64,000 nt of DNA. Source: CAVTQY01 sp963736975. Lineage in GTDB: Bacteria; Pseudomonadota; Alphaproteobacteria; Acetobacterales; Acetobacteraceae. Below are positions 9,045 through 17,309 of the stretch, piece by piece. Positions within the stretch are counted from its first letter, which is position 1, and each line of letters starts with the position of its first letter. Location of the stretch: NCBI GenBank assembly GCA_963736975.1, contig CAVTQY010000001.1:1674001-1738000 (forward strand). The letters run 5' to 3'. The notes under the pieces were generated by a model. That model had not been told where the DNA came from, made no database searches, and saw only the letters and a list, made by a program, of their open reading frames with translations. The translations under genes and the position numbers were made by a program.

Positions 9045-10876
9045 GCACGCTCGGGACAGCGCCGGAGATTTCGGTGCGGCTCTACGGGGAGGCGCGGCCC
9101 GCCACGTTGGAGCGGCGCATCAGCGTCGGCGCCCTGTCATTCACCCTGCAGGGGATGGCGCTGCGCTGGATCCGCCATCATGGGATCGAGCTCTTACGCG
9201 GCATCGCTTTCGTGGTCCGCGATGCCGACTGGGGCACCTACGCGCCGGAGGTGGGTGTCGAGGAGGATACCTCGGACGACGGGCACTGCCGGTTGGTGCT
9301 CGCGGCCGCGATCGAAGCCGATACCGGGCGGCTGACCTGTTCGATCGTGGTGGAGGCGAGCGAAGCCGAACTGCTCGTGAGCGCCGAGGCCACCGCCGCG
9401 GGGAATTTCCGCACTAACCGCACGGGCTTCGTGGTGCTGCATCCGGCCTCCTGCGCCGGGCAGGCGGCGCGGGTGGAGCGCGCGGATGGTGGGCTGACCG
9501 ATGGCCGCTTTCCGGAGCTGATCAGCCCGCACCAACCGTTTCTGTCGATACGGATGCTCGAACACGGGCCCGCCTCGGGCCTGACCGTGCAGACCCGTTG
9601 CGAGGGCGAGGTGTTCGAGATGGAGGACCAGCGCAACTGGTCGGACGCCTCGTTCAAGACCTATAGCCGGCCCCTGGCCCTGCCGTTTCCCTATGTGATC
9701 CAGGACGGCGAAACCGTGAGGCAGAGCGTGCGGGTGCGGATAACCGGCGGCACGGGGGAGCGGCGATCCGGCGCGAACGACCCGGTCCAGGTGCGGCTCT
9801 CCGATGGGGTTGCGGGCCGGCTGCCAATCCTGGGCATTGGCGGGCGGCCGCAGGATTACGCCGGTGCGGCTTTGGCGCGGTTGGCCGCGCTGCCTCTGCT
9901 GCTGCTGGCCGAACTGGACGCGCCGGAGGCCGAGCCTGCCATCGACGCGGTCCGTGCAGCGCAGGAGGCAACCGGCGCCGACTTGGCAGTGATGGTGCGG
10001 CGACAGGGCGATGGGCTGGCGGCGCTGGCAAGGTCAGGGCTTGCGCCGCAGGCGGTGGCGCTGGTGGGCGCCGATGCCGCGCTGGCGAATGAAGCGCGGC
10101 GGCTCTTCCCGGCCGCGCGCATCGGCACCGGCACCGACGCGTTCTTCACTGAATTCAACCGCCAACCGCCGGTGCCGGCGGATTTCGTGTTCTGGACGGT
10201 CAATCCGACGGTGCATGCCGAGGATGACGCCTCGGTGATGGAGACACTGTCGGTGCTCGCCGATCAGGCCGCGACCGCGCGGGCGCTTTGTCCAGGCGCC
10301 CCGCTCTGGTGCGGGCCGGTGACGCTGCGCATGCGGTTCAATCCGAACGCGACGGGACCGGCGGTCGCGCCGCCGGCCGGGATGCCGCCGCCGGATGTGG
10401 ATGCGCGCCAGCGCGGCCTGTTCGGCGGGGCCTTCACCCTGGGCCAAATCGCCGCCTGGGCGACGGCCGGCATCGACACGCTGATACTGCACGCGCCATT
10501 CGGGCCGCGCGGGCTGATTCATGCGCCAGCCGGTTTTCCGGTACCGTGGTACGACGAGCAGGCCGACGGTGTCGTCTATCCCGCCTACCAAGTGCTGGCG
10601 GGATTGGCTTCATGCTCTGGGATGACGCTGCGCCGCTTGCAGAACAGCGCGCCGGAGCGTGTGGCGGCGCTCGCGGTGGGGGATGTGCTGTGGTTGGCCA
10701 ACCTGACGCCCGACTTGGTGACAGTCCACGTGCCGGGCGAATGCGCGCGCTCGTTGGACGTGGAGAGCTTCGTAGCAGGGACGCTGGAGCCCGAGAGATT
10801 CTGGAACCGCGATGCGCGACGGATCGAAAAAGGAGTGGTGCGGCTTACGGCCTATGCGGTTGCGCGCGTGACTTGA
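9041..10876 (+). CDS. Large uncharacterised protein, possible sugar-lactone hydrolase (ApnL-like)
   Basis: 611 residues, no signal peptide or membrane segment. Its start overlaps the permease stop (ATGA), so it is translationally coupled to sugar uptake. Notable segments are TNRTGFVVLHP, ISPHQPFLSIR and FEMEDQRNWSDASFKTY near the middle of the N-terminal half; the second half looks like an alpha/beta barrel of the glycoside-hydrolase kind (FVFWTVNPTVHAEDD, LWCGPVTLR). From memory these resemble D-apionate lactonase (ApnL)-like proteins of branched-sugar catabolism, but I cannot verify this and no catalytic residue is assigned. With the aldolase and dehydrogenase it likely processes the sugar or lactone brought in by the ABC system. 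Confidence 0.5.
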   Translation: MSTLGTAPEISVRLYGEARPATLERRISVGALSFTLQGMALRWIRHHGIELLRGIAFVVRDADWGTYAPEVGVEEDTSDDGHCRLVLAAAIEADTGRLTCSIVVEASEAELLVSAEATAAGNFRTNRTGFVVLHPASCAGQAARVERADGGLTDGRFPELISPHQPFLSIRMLEHGPASGLTVQTRCEGEVFEMEDQRNWSDASFKTYSRPLALPFPYVIQDGETVRQSVRVRITGGTGERRSGANDPVQVRLSDGVAGRLPILGIGGRPQDYAGAALARLAALPLLLLAELDAPEAEPAIDAVRAAQEATGADLAVMVRRQGDGLAALARSGLAPQAVALVGADAALANEARRLFPAARIGTGTDAFFTEFNRQPPVPADFVFWTVNPTVHAEDDASVMETLSVLADQAATARALCPGAPLWCGPVTLRMRFNPNATGPAVAPPAGMPPPDVDARQRGLFGGAFTLGQIAAWATAGIDTLILHAPFGPRGLIHAPAGFPVPWYDEQADGVVYPAYQVLAGLASCSGMTLRRLQNSAPERVAALAVGDVLWLANLTPDLVTVHVPGECARSLDVESFVAGTLEPERFWNRDARRIEKGVVRLTAYAVARVT

Positions 10877-10946
10877 TTAATGGCCGCGCCTCGAGAGGCG
10901 CGACGGCCCCAGGCGCAGTTCGAAAGTAGGAAGTTCAAACAGCACC

Positions 10947-11021
10947 TGGCTGGGGCGGGAGGATTCGAACCTCCGCATGACGGAATCAAAATCCGTTGCC
11001 TTACCACTTGGCGACGCCCCA
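10947..11021 (-). tRNA. tRNA-Gln (anticodon TTG), CCA encoded
   Basis: Read on the minus strand, a full cloverleaf is present. The acceptor stem TGGGGCG (11021-11015) pairs with CGCCCCA (10957-10951); the T arm contains GGTTCGAATCC. The anticodon stem ACGGA/TCCGT holds the loop TTTTGAT, giving anticodon TTG, which reads CAA (Gln). Discriminator G and an encoded CCA end at 10947. The gene lies in the gap between two operons and is downstream of the orphan dppC end only if transcribed in tandem; it more likely has its own promoter. Confidence 0.95.
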
Positions 11022-11141
11022 TCGCGGCGACCTTGCATACACGACCGGATCTGCGACCCGAACTTAAGACGTGGATGGCCGGACCAAGCCCGGCCATGAC
11101 AATTCACTCCCGCCCGGTGACGGTTCACTCCTGCTATAGAG

Positions 11142-12015
11142 CTACCGCAGCCGCTGATCCAGCGCGTCCCGCAGGCCGTCGCCCAGCAGGTTGAGCGCAA
11201 GCACCGTGACGAAGATCGCCAGGCCGGGGAATATTGTCACCTGGTCGGCCACGCCCAGATAGCTGCGGCCATCGGCCAGCATGGCGCCCCATTCCGGGCT
11301 GGGTGGCTGCGCGCCCAGGCCGATGAAGCTCAACGCCGCGGCGGTCAGGATCGCGGTGCCGATGCGGAGCGACACATAGACGATCACTCCCGGCAAAGTG
11401 CCCGGCAGGATGTGGCGCAGCACCAGGGGAATGCGGGGCACGCCGATGCTGCGCGCGGCCTGGACATAGACGGTCTGTTTCAGCGCCAGCGTGCTGCCGC
11501 GCACGAGCCGGGCGAACACCGGCACGCTGAACACCGCGACCGCCCAGATTACGTTCGAACACGCCGGGGCCGAGCACGGCGACGATGCCGATCGCCAGCA
11601 GGATGCCGGGAAAGGCCAGCAGCACGTCGCAGAAGCGCATGATCAGGCCATCGACCCAGCCGCCGAAATAGCCGCTGACCAGCCCCAGGATCACGCCGCC
11701 GGCCCCGCCGACCGCCACCGAAACCACGCCGACAGTCAGCGAGATCTGGCCGCCCCAGATGACCCGGCTCAGCACATCGCGGCCATACGCGTCGGTGCCG
11801 AACGGATGCGTCCAGGACGGTCCGGCGAGCACGTTCTGATAGTCCGGCGCACTGGGACTGTAAGGGGCGATCCAGGGCGCCAGCACGGCCGACAGCACGA
11901 TGAGCAGCAGCACTATGCCGGCGCCGATGGCGACGCGCTTGCGCCGGAACCGGCGCCAGAACTCGCCAAGCGGCGAGCGGATCGCGGTGTCGCGTGTCTC
12001 GACGGCGGCGCTCAT
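11142..12015 (-). pseudogene. DppC/GsiD-type ABC permease, one-base frameshift
   Basis: Reconstructed 290-residue permease. The N-terminal half has the DppC start region and GTDAYGRDVLSRVIWGGQISL. At 11556 one extra base (G on the coding strand) breaks the frame after VLGPGVF; the other frame continues NVIWAVAVFSVPVFARLVRG and includes ALSFIGLGAQPPSPEWG and LLGDGLRDALD, which are family signatures. ATGA overlap with the upstream dppB-type gene. No binding protein or ATPase accompanies this pair; it closes the sugar-acid operon. Confidence 0.85.
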
Positions 12016-12932
12016 GCCAGCCTGATCTCCGGGTTCACCACCGCATAGAGGACATCGACGACCAGGTTGATCACCACGAATTCGAAGGAGAACAGCAGTA
12101 TCTCCGCCTGGATGACGGGATAGTCCCGGTAGTTGACGCTATCGACCAGCAGCCGGCCCAGGCCCGGCCAGGCGAACACGGTCTCGATCACGATGGAACC
12201 GCCGAGCAGGAAGCCGAACTGCAAACCGGCCATGGTAATTACCGGGATCAGGGCGTTGCGCAGCGTGTGCTTCCAGATCACAAGGCGCTCCGGCACGCCT
12301 TTCATGCGGGCGGTGCGTACGTAGTCCTCGCCGGCCACTTCGACGAAGGCCGAGCGGGTGAAGCGGGCCATGACCGCGGCGACCGCGATGCCGAGGGTGA
12401 ACGAGGGCAGGAGATAGCTGCGCCAGCCCTCGTCACCGCCGGTGGGCAGCCAGTGCAGGCGCACGGCGAAGAGGTCGATCAGCAACAGGCCGAGCCAGAA
12501 GGCCGGGAAGGAGATGCCGGACACCGCCAGGACCATTCCCGCCTGGTCCTGCCAGCGACCGCGCTCGACGCCGGAGATCACTCCGATCGCCACGCCGAAT
12601 GCGGTGGACCAGGCCATGGCGACGACGGTCAGCAGGAAGGTCGGCATGAATCGCTCGCCGATGACGGTGGCGACCGGCTGGCCAGTGCGGGAGGAGTTGC
12701 CGAGGCGGCCCCGGACCGTCTGGCCGATATAGGTGGTGTATTGTTGCCAAAGCGGCTTGTCCAAGCCGAGCGACTGGCGGATGAGCTGCACCTCGCCGAG
12801 CGTCGCGTCCGGCCCGGCGAGCAGGCGGGCCGGATCGCCCGGCAGCAGGCGGACGAAGCCGAAGGAGAACAGCGAGACGCAGAGGAGGACAGGGATTGTG
12901 CCGAGCAGGCGCCGGGCGAGGAAGCCGAGCAT
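12012..12932 (-). CDS. DppB/GsiC-type ABC permease
   Basis: 306 residues, six predicted helices, DppB family. Signatures include FGFVRLLPGDPARLL near the N-terminus, the EAA-type region EDYVRTARMKGVPERLVIWK, and ETVFAWPGLGRLLVDSV. It pairs with the frameshifted DppC (ATGA overlap). It is transcribed in the same direction as the dehydratase, SDR and hydrolase genes upstream, 71 bases after the hydrolase, so the importer may carry a sugar acid or glycoside rather than a peptide; that is inference from context. Confidence 0.9.
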   Translation of the reverse strand: MLGFLARRLLGTIPVLLCVSLFSFGFVRLLPGDPARLLAGPDATLGEVQLIRQSLGLDKPLWQQYTTYIGQTVRGRLGNSSRTGQPVATVIGERFMPTFLLTVVAMAWSTAFGVAIGVISGVERGRWQDQAGMVLAVSGISFPAFWLGLLLIDLFAVRLHWLPTGGDEGWRSYLLPSFTLGIAVAAVMARFTRSAFVEVAGEDYVRTARMKGVPERLVIWKHTLRNALIPVITMAGLQFGFLLGGSIVIETVFAWPGLGRLLVDSVNYRDYPVIQAEILLFSFEFVVINLVVDVLYAVVNPEIRLA

Positions 12933-12945
12933 CAGACCCTCACCG

Positions 12946-12982
12946 GGTTCGCTTCACGAACCGACCTCTCCCGCAAGGGGGC
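12946..12982. repeat. Intercistronic palindromic repeat
   Basis: Between the hydrolase and dppB genes. GGTTCG (12946-12951) and CGAACC (12957-12962) form a perfect six-base stem, followed by CTCTCCCGCAAGGGGG (12967-12982), which shares CTCCCGCAAGGGG with the hairpin at 14634-14654 in the same operon. Such elements commonly protect or attenuate operon transcripts. Confidence 0.5.
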
Positions 12983-13003
12983 GCAAGGGCGGAGGGCGGC
13001 AAT

Positions 13004-13849
13004 CTATCCTTCTACAACGCGTTGGGTTTGAGTGCCGAGGCCCTCGACGGACAGGCGCATTGTCTGGCCGACCTTCAGGAAAATCGGCTGCGGCTTCTTG
13101 CCCGACCCGACGCCGGGCGGCGTGCCGGTGGAGATGACGTCGCCAGGGTAAAGCGTCACGAAGTGGCTCACGTAGCTGACCAGCTTGCGGCAATCGAAGA
13201 TCATCGTCTTGGTGGTGCCGTCCTGCATGCGCTTGCCATCGACTTCGGTCCACATGCGCAGGTTCTGCGGGTCGGGGATTTCGTCCTTGGTTACCATCCA
13301 GGGGCCGGTGGGCCCGAACGTGTCGCAGCCTTTGCCCTTGTCCCAGGTGCCGCCGCGCTCGAGCTGATATTCGCGCTCGCTCACATCGTTGCAGACGCAA
13401 TAGCCGGCGACATGGTCCATGGCCTCGTTCTCGGGCGTGTAGCGTGCCAGCTTGCCGATGACCATGCCGAGCTCCACTTCCCAGTCGAGCTTCTTCGACC
13501 CGCGCGGCATCTTCACGTCATCGTTCGGGCCGCAGAATGCGCCGAGCGATTTCAGGAAGAATATCGGCTCCTTGGGGATCGGCATGCCCGCTTCCTCGGC
13601 ATGGTCCGCGTAATTGAGCCCGATGCAGACATAGTTGATCGGCCGCGCGACGCAGGGGCCCAGCCGCACGCCGGCATCAACTTTCGGCAGCGCGTCGATA
13701 TCGATGCCGCGCAGCATCCGAAGCGCCGCGTCCGACAAGGCGAAGCCGTCGATGTCGCGCACCACGGCGGCAAGGCAGCGGATCGTGCCGTCGGGACCGA
13801 GCAGGCCAGGTTTCTCGGCGCCGGGCGGGCCGTAGCGAAGCAGCTTCAT
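13004..13849 (-). CDS. Fumarylacetoacetate hydrolase family protein (2,4-diketo-3-deoxy-aldonate hydrolase type)
   Basis: 281 residues. The FAH fold hydrolyses carbon-carbon bonds of beta-diketo acids using a divalent metal. Metal-binding acids are visible in LDWEVELGMVIG and CNDVSEREYQ, and the C-terminal GDVISTGTPPGVGSGKKP is characteristic. This subgroup is often 2,4-diketo-3-deoxy-L-fuconate (or rhamnonate) hydrolase, yielding pyruvate plus a hydroxy acid such as lactate or glycolate. That role fits exactly here: the dehydrogenase that would make its substrate lies 15 bases upstream and an aldonate dehydratase before that. Confidence 0.85.
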   Translation of the reverse strand: MKLLRYGPPGAEKPGLLGPDGTIRCLAAVVRDIDGFALSDAALRMLRGIDIDALPKVDAGVRLGPCVARPINYVCIGLNYADHAEEAGMPIPKEPIFFLKSLGAFCGPNDDVKMPRGSKKLDWEVELGMVIGKLARYTPENEAMDHVAGYCVCNDVSEREYQLERGGTWDKGKGCDTFGPTGPWMVTKDEIPDPQNLRMWTEVDGKRMQDGTTKTMIFDCRKLVSYVSHFVTLYPGDVISTGTPPGVGSGKKPQPIFLKVGQTMRLSVEGLGTQTQRVVEG

Positions 13850-13864
13850 CGCATTCCTCTTGCG

Positions 13865-14614
13865 TTAGAGTGTCATGCCGCCGTCGATCACGATGGCCTG
13901 GCCGGTCACGAACTGCGCTTCATCGCCGGCGAGATAGACGGCGAGGGCGGCGATCTCCTCCGGTGTGCCGAGCCGGCCCATCGGCTGGCGTTGCAGAAAC
14001 ACCGCGCGGGCCGCTTCCTCCGAGCCCGCCTGCGCGGCGTTGGCGGAGATACGCTCATCCAGGCTGGGCGTGTGCACCGTGCCGGGGCAGATGCAGCTGC
14101 AACGAATACCGCTTGCGATGAAATCCGCCGCCACCGATTTGGTCAGCCCGATCACCGCCGCTTTGGTCGCGGAATAGACGCAGCGGTTCACCACGCCCTT
14201 CACGCTGCTGGCGACCGAGGCCATGTTGATGATCGAGCCGCCGCTCTGCTCCAGCATGCCGGGCAGGAACGCGCGGATCGTGCGGAACATCGAGCGGGCG
14301 TTCAGCTCGAAGGCAAGCTCCCACTCGGCTTCCGTGGCCTCCAGCACCGTGCCCTGGTGCACGAGGCCGGCGCAGTTGAACAGGATGTCCACCGGCCCGG
14401 CGTCGTTGGCGGCCTGCGCGATGTCAGCGGCGTGCAGCACATTCAGCGTCATGGTGCGGATCGCCTGGGAAGCGATCTCGTGCACCTTGTCCTCGTTGAC
14501 GTCCGAGGCGATCACACGGGCGCCTTCGGCGGCGAAAGCCAGCGCCGTCGCCCGGCCGATGCCTTGGGCGGCGGCGGTGACGAAGGCGGTCTTGTTGGCT
14601 AGGCGTCCTGGCAT
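13865..14614 (-). CDS. SDR dehydrogenase, 2-keto-3-deoxy-L-fuconate dehydrogenase type
   Basis: 249-residue classical short-chain dehydrogenase. NAD motif TAAAQGIGRA near residues 13-22, Asn of NCAGLV, and catalytic Ser-Tyr-Lys in INMASVASS and CVYSATKAAV. The overall string VDILFNCAGLVHQGTVLEAT and SMFRTIRAFLPGML closely resembles the KDF/KDR dehydrogenases that oxidise 2-keto-3-deoxy-aldonates at C4 to 2,4-diketo acids. It lies between the dehydratase and the FAH-type hydrolase, completing a non-phosphorylating sugar-acid pathway. Substrate stereochemistry (fuconate, rhamnonate, arabinonate) cannot be decided. Confidence 0.87.
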   Translation of the reverse strand: MPGRLANKTAFVTAAAQGIGRATALAFAAEGARVIASDVNEDKVHEIASQAIRTMTLNVLHAADIAQAANDAGPVDILFNCAGLVHQGTVLEATEAEWELAFELNARSMFRTIRAFLPGMLEQSGGSIINMASVASSVKGVVNRCVYSATKAAVIGLTKSVAADFIASGIRCSCICPGTVHTPSLDERISANAAQAGSEEAARAVFLQRQPMGRLGTPEEIAALAVYLAGDEAQFVTGQAIVIDGGMTL

Positions 14615-14633
14615 GGGGCAACCCCTCCCCCGG

Positions 14634-14654
14634 CCCCTCCCGCAAGGGGAGGGG
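14634..14654. repeat. GC-rich intercistronic hairpin
   Basis: CCCCTCCC (14634-14641) and GGGAGGGG (14647-14654) form a perfect eight-base stem with a five-base loop, in the 48-base gap between the dehydratase stop and the SDR start. There is no T run. It shares CTCCCGCAAGGGG with the element at 12967-12982, so it is likely a dispersed intergenic repeat or an mRNA-stabilising hairpin. Confidence 0.55.
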
Positions 14655-14662
14655 AGAGTGTT

Positions 14663-16450
14663 TCAATGGTTGTTTCTCGATTCGCCGCGGGTTTCGATGA
14701 CGTTCAGATAGAGGGTGGCGGGCTCGAGGCAGGCGCCGTGGCCGAGTTGGCCCACCATGCTGCGGTAGATCTCTTCCCAGGGCGTCTTGTGGTCGAAGCT
14801 CGGTGGGGTCCAGGCGGCGCGGCGCGCTTCCAACTCGCCCGGCGGCAGCAGCACATCGACCTGGCGATTGTTGAGATCGATACGGATTTTGTCGCCGGTC
14901 TTGAGCAGCGCGAGGCCGCCGCCCACTGCCGCTTCCGGCGTGACGTTCAGGATCGACGGGCTGCCGGAGGTGCCGGATTGACGGCCGTCGCCCATCGTCG
15001 GCAGCGCCGTCACGCCCTGCTTCAACAGCCGCGCCGGCGGCTGCATATTCACCACCTCGGCGCTGCCTGGATAACCGACGGGGCCGCAATTGCGTATGAT
15101 CAGCACCGACTGATCGTCGCAGCCGAGGTCGGGGTTTTCGATGCGCTCGTGATAATCCTCCGGCCCCTCGAAGACGATCGCCTTGCCTTCGAAGACGTTC
15201 GGATGTGCGGGATCGGACAGAAAACGCTTGCGGAACTCCTGGTCGATCACGCTCATCTTCATCACCGCGCTTTCAAACAGGTTGCCGGACATCACGACGT
15301 AACCGGCGGCTTCCTTCAGCGGCTTATCATAGGCGCGAATCACCTCGCGGTCCGGCTCCGATACATCGCGCAGATTCTCCGCGAGCGTCTTGCCGGTGAC
15401 GGTCATGGCCTCGCCATGCAGCTTGCCGGCGTTCAGCAGCTCCTTCAGCACGGCCGGTACACCGCCGGCGCGATGGAACGCCTCACCCAGGAAGCGGCCT
15501 GCCGGCTGCAAATCGACCAACAGCGGAATCTCGGGGCCGAGCCTCTGCCAGTCCTCCATCGTGTGATCGACGCCCATGTGACGGGCGATCGCCACCATGT
15601 GGATCGGGCAGTTGGATGAGGCGCCGAGCGCAGCCGCCGCGACCACGGCGTTTTCGAACGCCTGCCTGGTCATGATGTCGGACGGGCGCAGATTTTGATG
15701 CACCATCGCCACGATACGCCGGCCGGTTTCGTACGCCATCTGTCCGCGTTCGCGATAAGGGCCGGGGATCGCCGCGCAGCCGGGCAACGACATGCCGAGC
15801 GATTCCGCGAGGCTGTTCATCGAGGTGGCGGTGCCCATCGTGTTGCAATGGCCTACCGACGGCGCCGAGGAGGCCACCATCTTCATGAACTCCTCGTAGT
15901 CGATCTTACCCTCGGCGTAGAGCCTGCGGCCCTCCCAGACGATGGTGCCGGAGCCGGATAGCCGGCCCTGCCACCAACCGTCCAGCATCGGCCCGCCCGA
16001 GAGCACGATCGCCGGGATGTTCACGGTGGCGGCGCCCATCAGGCAGGCCGGCGTGGTCTTGTCGCAGCCGGTGGTCAGCACCACGCCGTCGAGCGGATAG
16101 CCGTGCAGCACCTCGACGAGGCCGAGATAGGCGAGGTTGCGATCGAGCGCCGCGGTCGGACGCTTGCCGGTTTCCTGTATGGGATGCAGCGGAAATTCCA
16201 GCGGGATGCCGCCGGCATCGCGAATGCCGTCGCGCACGCGGCGCGCCAGGTCGAGATGATGGCGGTTGCAGGGGGCGAGGTCGGAGCCGGTTTGCGCGAT
16301 GCCGATGATCGGCTTGCCGCCCTGCAGTTCCTCGCGTGTGATCCCGTAATTGAGGTAGCGCTCGACATAGAGCGCGGTCATGGCGGGGTCGGCCGGATTG
16401 TCGAACCACCGCCGGCTGCGCAGGCGCCCGCTGCCATTGTCTTTTGCCAT
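14663..16450 (-). CDS. IlvD/Edd-family dehydratase (aldonate dehydratase)
   Basis: 595 residues. The family dehydrates dihydroxy acids or aldonates to 2-keto-3-deoxy acids using an Fe-S cluster and Mg. Cluster-type cysteines appear in TTGCDKTTPAC and SVGHCNTMGTA, with SNCPIHMVAIARHMG later; this pattern and length match the L-arabonate/aldonate dehydratase branch rather than IlvD proper. ATG 16450 is chosen because AGGGAGG lies just upstream. As first gene of the minus-strand operon it would start the pathway dehydratase, dehydrogenase, hydrolase to pyruvate. The next gene on the other strand starts 100 bases away, leaving a shared divergent control region. Confidence 0.88.
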   Translation of the reverse strand: MAKDNGSGRLRSRRWFDNPADPAMTALYVERYLNYGITREELQGGKPIIGIAQTGSDLAPCNRHHLDLARRVRDGIRDAGGIPLEFPLHPIQETGKRPTAALDRNLAYLGLVEVLHGYPLDGVVLTTGCDKTTPACLMGAATVNIPAIVLSGGPMLDGWWQGRLSGSGTIVWEGRRLYAEGKIDYEEFMKMVASSAPSVGHCNTMGTATSMNSLAESLGMSLPGCAAIPGPYRERGQMAYETGRRIVAMVHQNLRPSDIMTRQAFENAVVAAAALGASSNCPIHMVAIARHMGVDHTMEDWQRLGPEIPLLVDLQPAGRFLGEAFHRAGGVPAVLKELLNAGKLHGEAMTVTGKTLAENLRDVSEPDREVIRAYDKPLKEAAGYVVMSGNLFESAVMKMSVIDQEFRKRFLSDPAHPNVFEGKAIVFEGPEDYHERIENPDLGCDDQSVLIIRNCGPVGYPGSAEVVNMQPPARLLKQGVTALPTMGDGRQSGTSGSPSILNVTPEAAVGGGLALLKTGDKIRIDLNNRQVDVLLPPGELEARRAAWTPPSFDHKTPWEEIYRSMVGQLGHGACLEPATLYLNVIETRGESRNNH

Positions 16451-16550
16451 GAGCTGCCTCCCTGGAAACCGGGTTAAGTGGCGCCGGGCGCTTGCACGTG
16501 TCAACGGGCCGGCGAGGCGGTTATGCTGCGGCTTTCGGTCGGAGTGCCAG

Positions 16551-17300
16551 ATGTCCCGCACCGTCCTTGTCACCGGCGCGGCGAGCGGCATCGGCGCTGC
16601 GATTTGCCGGGCGCTTGCCGGTCCTGATGTCGGCGTAGTTGTGCATACGCGCCGCAACGAGGCGGGCGCCGAGGCTGTTGCGGCATCGGTGCGGGCGGCC
16701 GGCGGGGCGGCGACGGTGTTGCTTGGCGATCTTGCCGAGCCTGGCACGGCCGGGGCGCTGGTGGAGGCTGCTGTTGCGCGGTTCGGTCGCCTGGACGTGC
16801 TGGTAAGCAATGCTGGCTTTGCGGACCGGACCGCCATCGCCGCGCTGACGGACTCGGCGATGATGCAGTCGATCGAAACGATCCAGGGCGCGTTTCTCCG
16901 CCTGGCTCGGGCCACGATCCCGCATCTCAAGGCGGCGCGCGATTCACGCGTGATCGCCGTGTCCAGCTTTGTCGCGCATGTGTTTCGCCCCGGCGTGGCG
17001 ACCTTCCCCGCCTCGGCCGCGGCCAAAGCCGGGCTGGAGGCGCTGGTCAAGGCGTTGGCAATCGAACTGGCGCCTGCCGGGGTGACGGTGAATGCCGTCA
17101 TTCCCGGTTTCATCCGCAAGGACCCTGGCGCTCACGCCGCGGTTGATCCCGCGCGGCTCGCGCAGCAACTCGCTGCGATCCCGCTTGGCCGGATCGGCCT
17201 GCCGGAGGAGATCGCGGCGGCGGTCGCTTTCCTCGCCTCGCCTGCCGCCGGCTACATTACCGGCGCGATGCTGCGCGTCGATGGCGGTCTGGCGATGTGA
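16551..17300 (+). CDS. SDR-fold protein lacking the catalytic tyrosine
   Basis: 249 residues with a normal nucleotide site (LVTGAASGIGAAIC) and NAG motif (VSNAGFADR), and a C-terminal GYITGAMLRVDGGL. Where classical SDRs have Tyr-x-x-x-Lys, this reads SAAAK (PASAAAKAGLEAL): Ser replaces Tyr four residues before Lys, while the upstream Ser is present (IAVSSFVAH). It may therefore be a non-catalytic or altered-mechanism member. It is divergent from the aldonate dehydratase and convergent with the binding-protein gene, so it is a single-gene unit probably co-regulated with the dehydratase operon. Confidence 0.85.
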   Translation: MSRTVLVTGAASGIGAAICRALAGPDVGVVVHTRRNEAGAEAVAASVRAAGGAATVLLGDLAEPGTAGALVEAAVARFGRLDVLVSNAGFADRTAIAALTDSAMMQSIETIQGAFLRLARATIPHLKAARDSRVIAVSSFVAHVFRPGVATFPASAAAKAGLEALVKALAIELAPAGVTVNAVIPGFIRKDPGAHAAVDPARLAQQLAAIPLGRIGLPEEIAAAVAFLASPAAGYITGAMLRVDGGLAM

Positions 17301-17309
17301 TCCAGCCCG

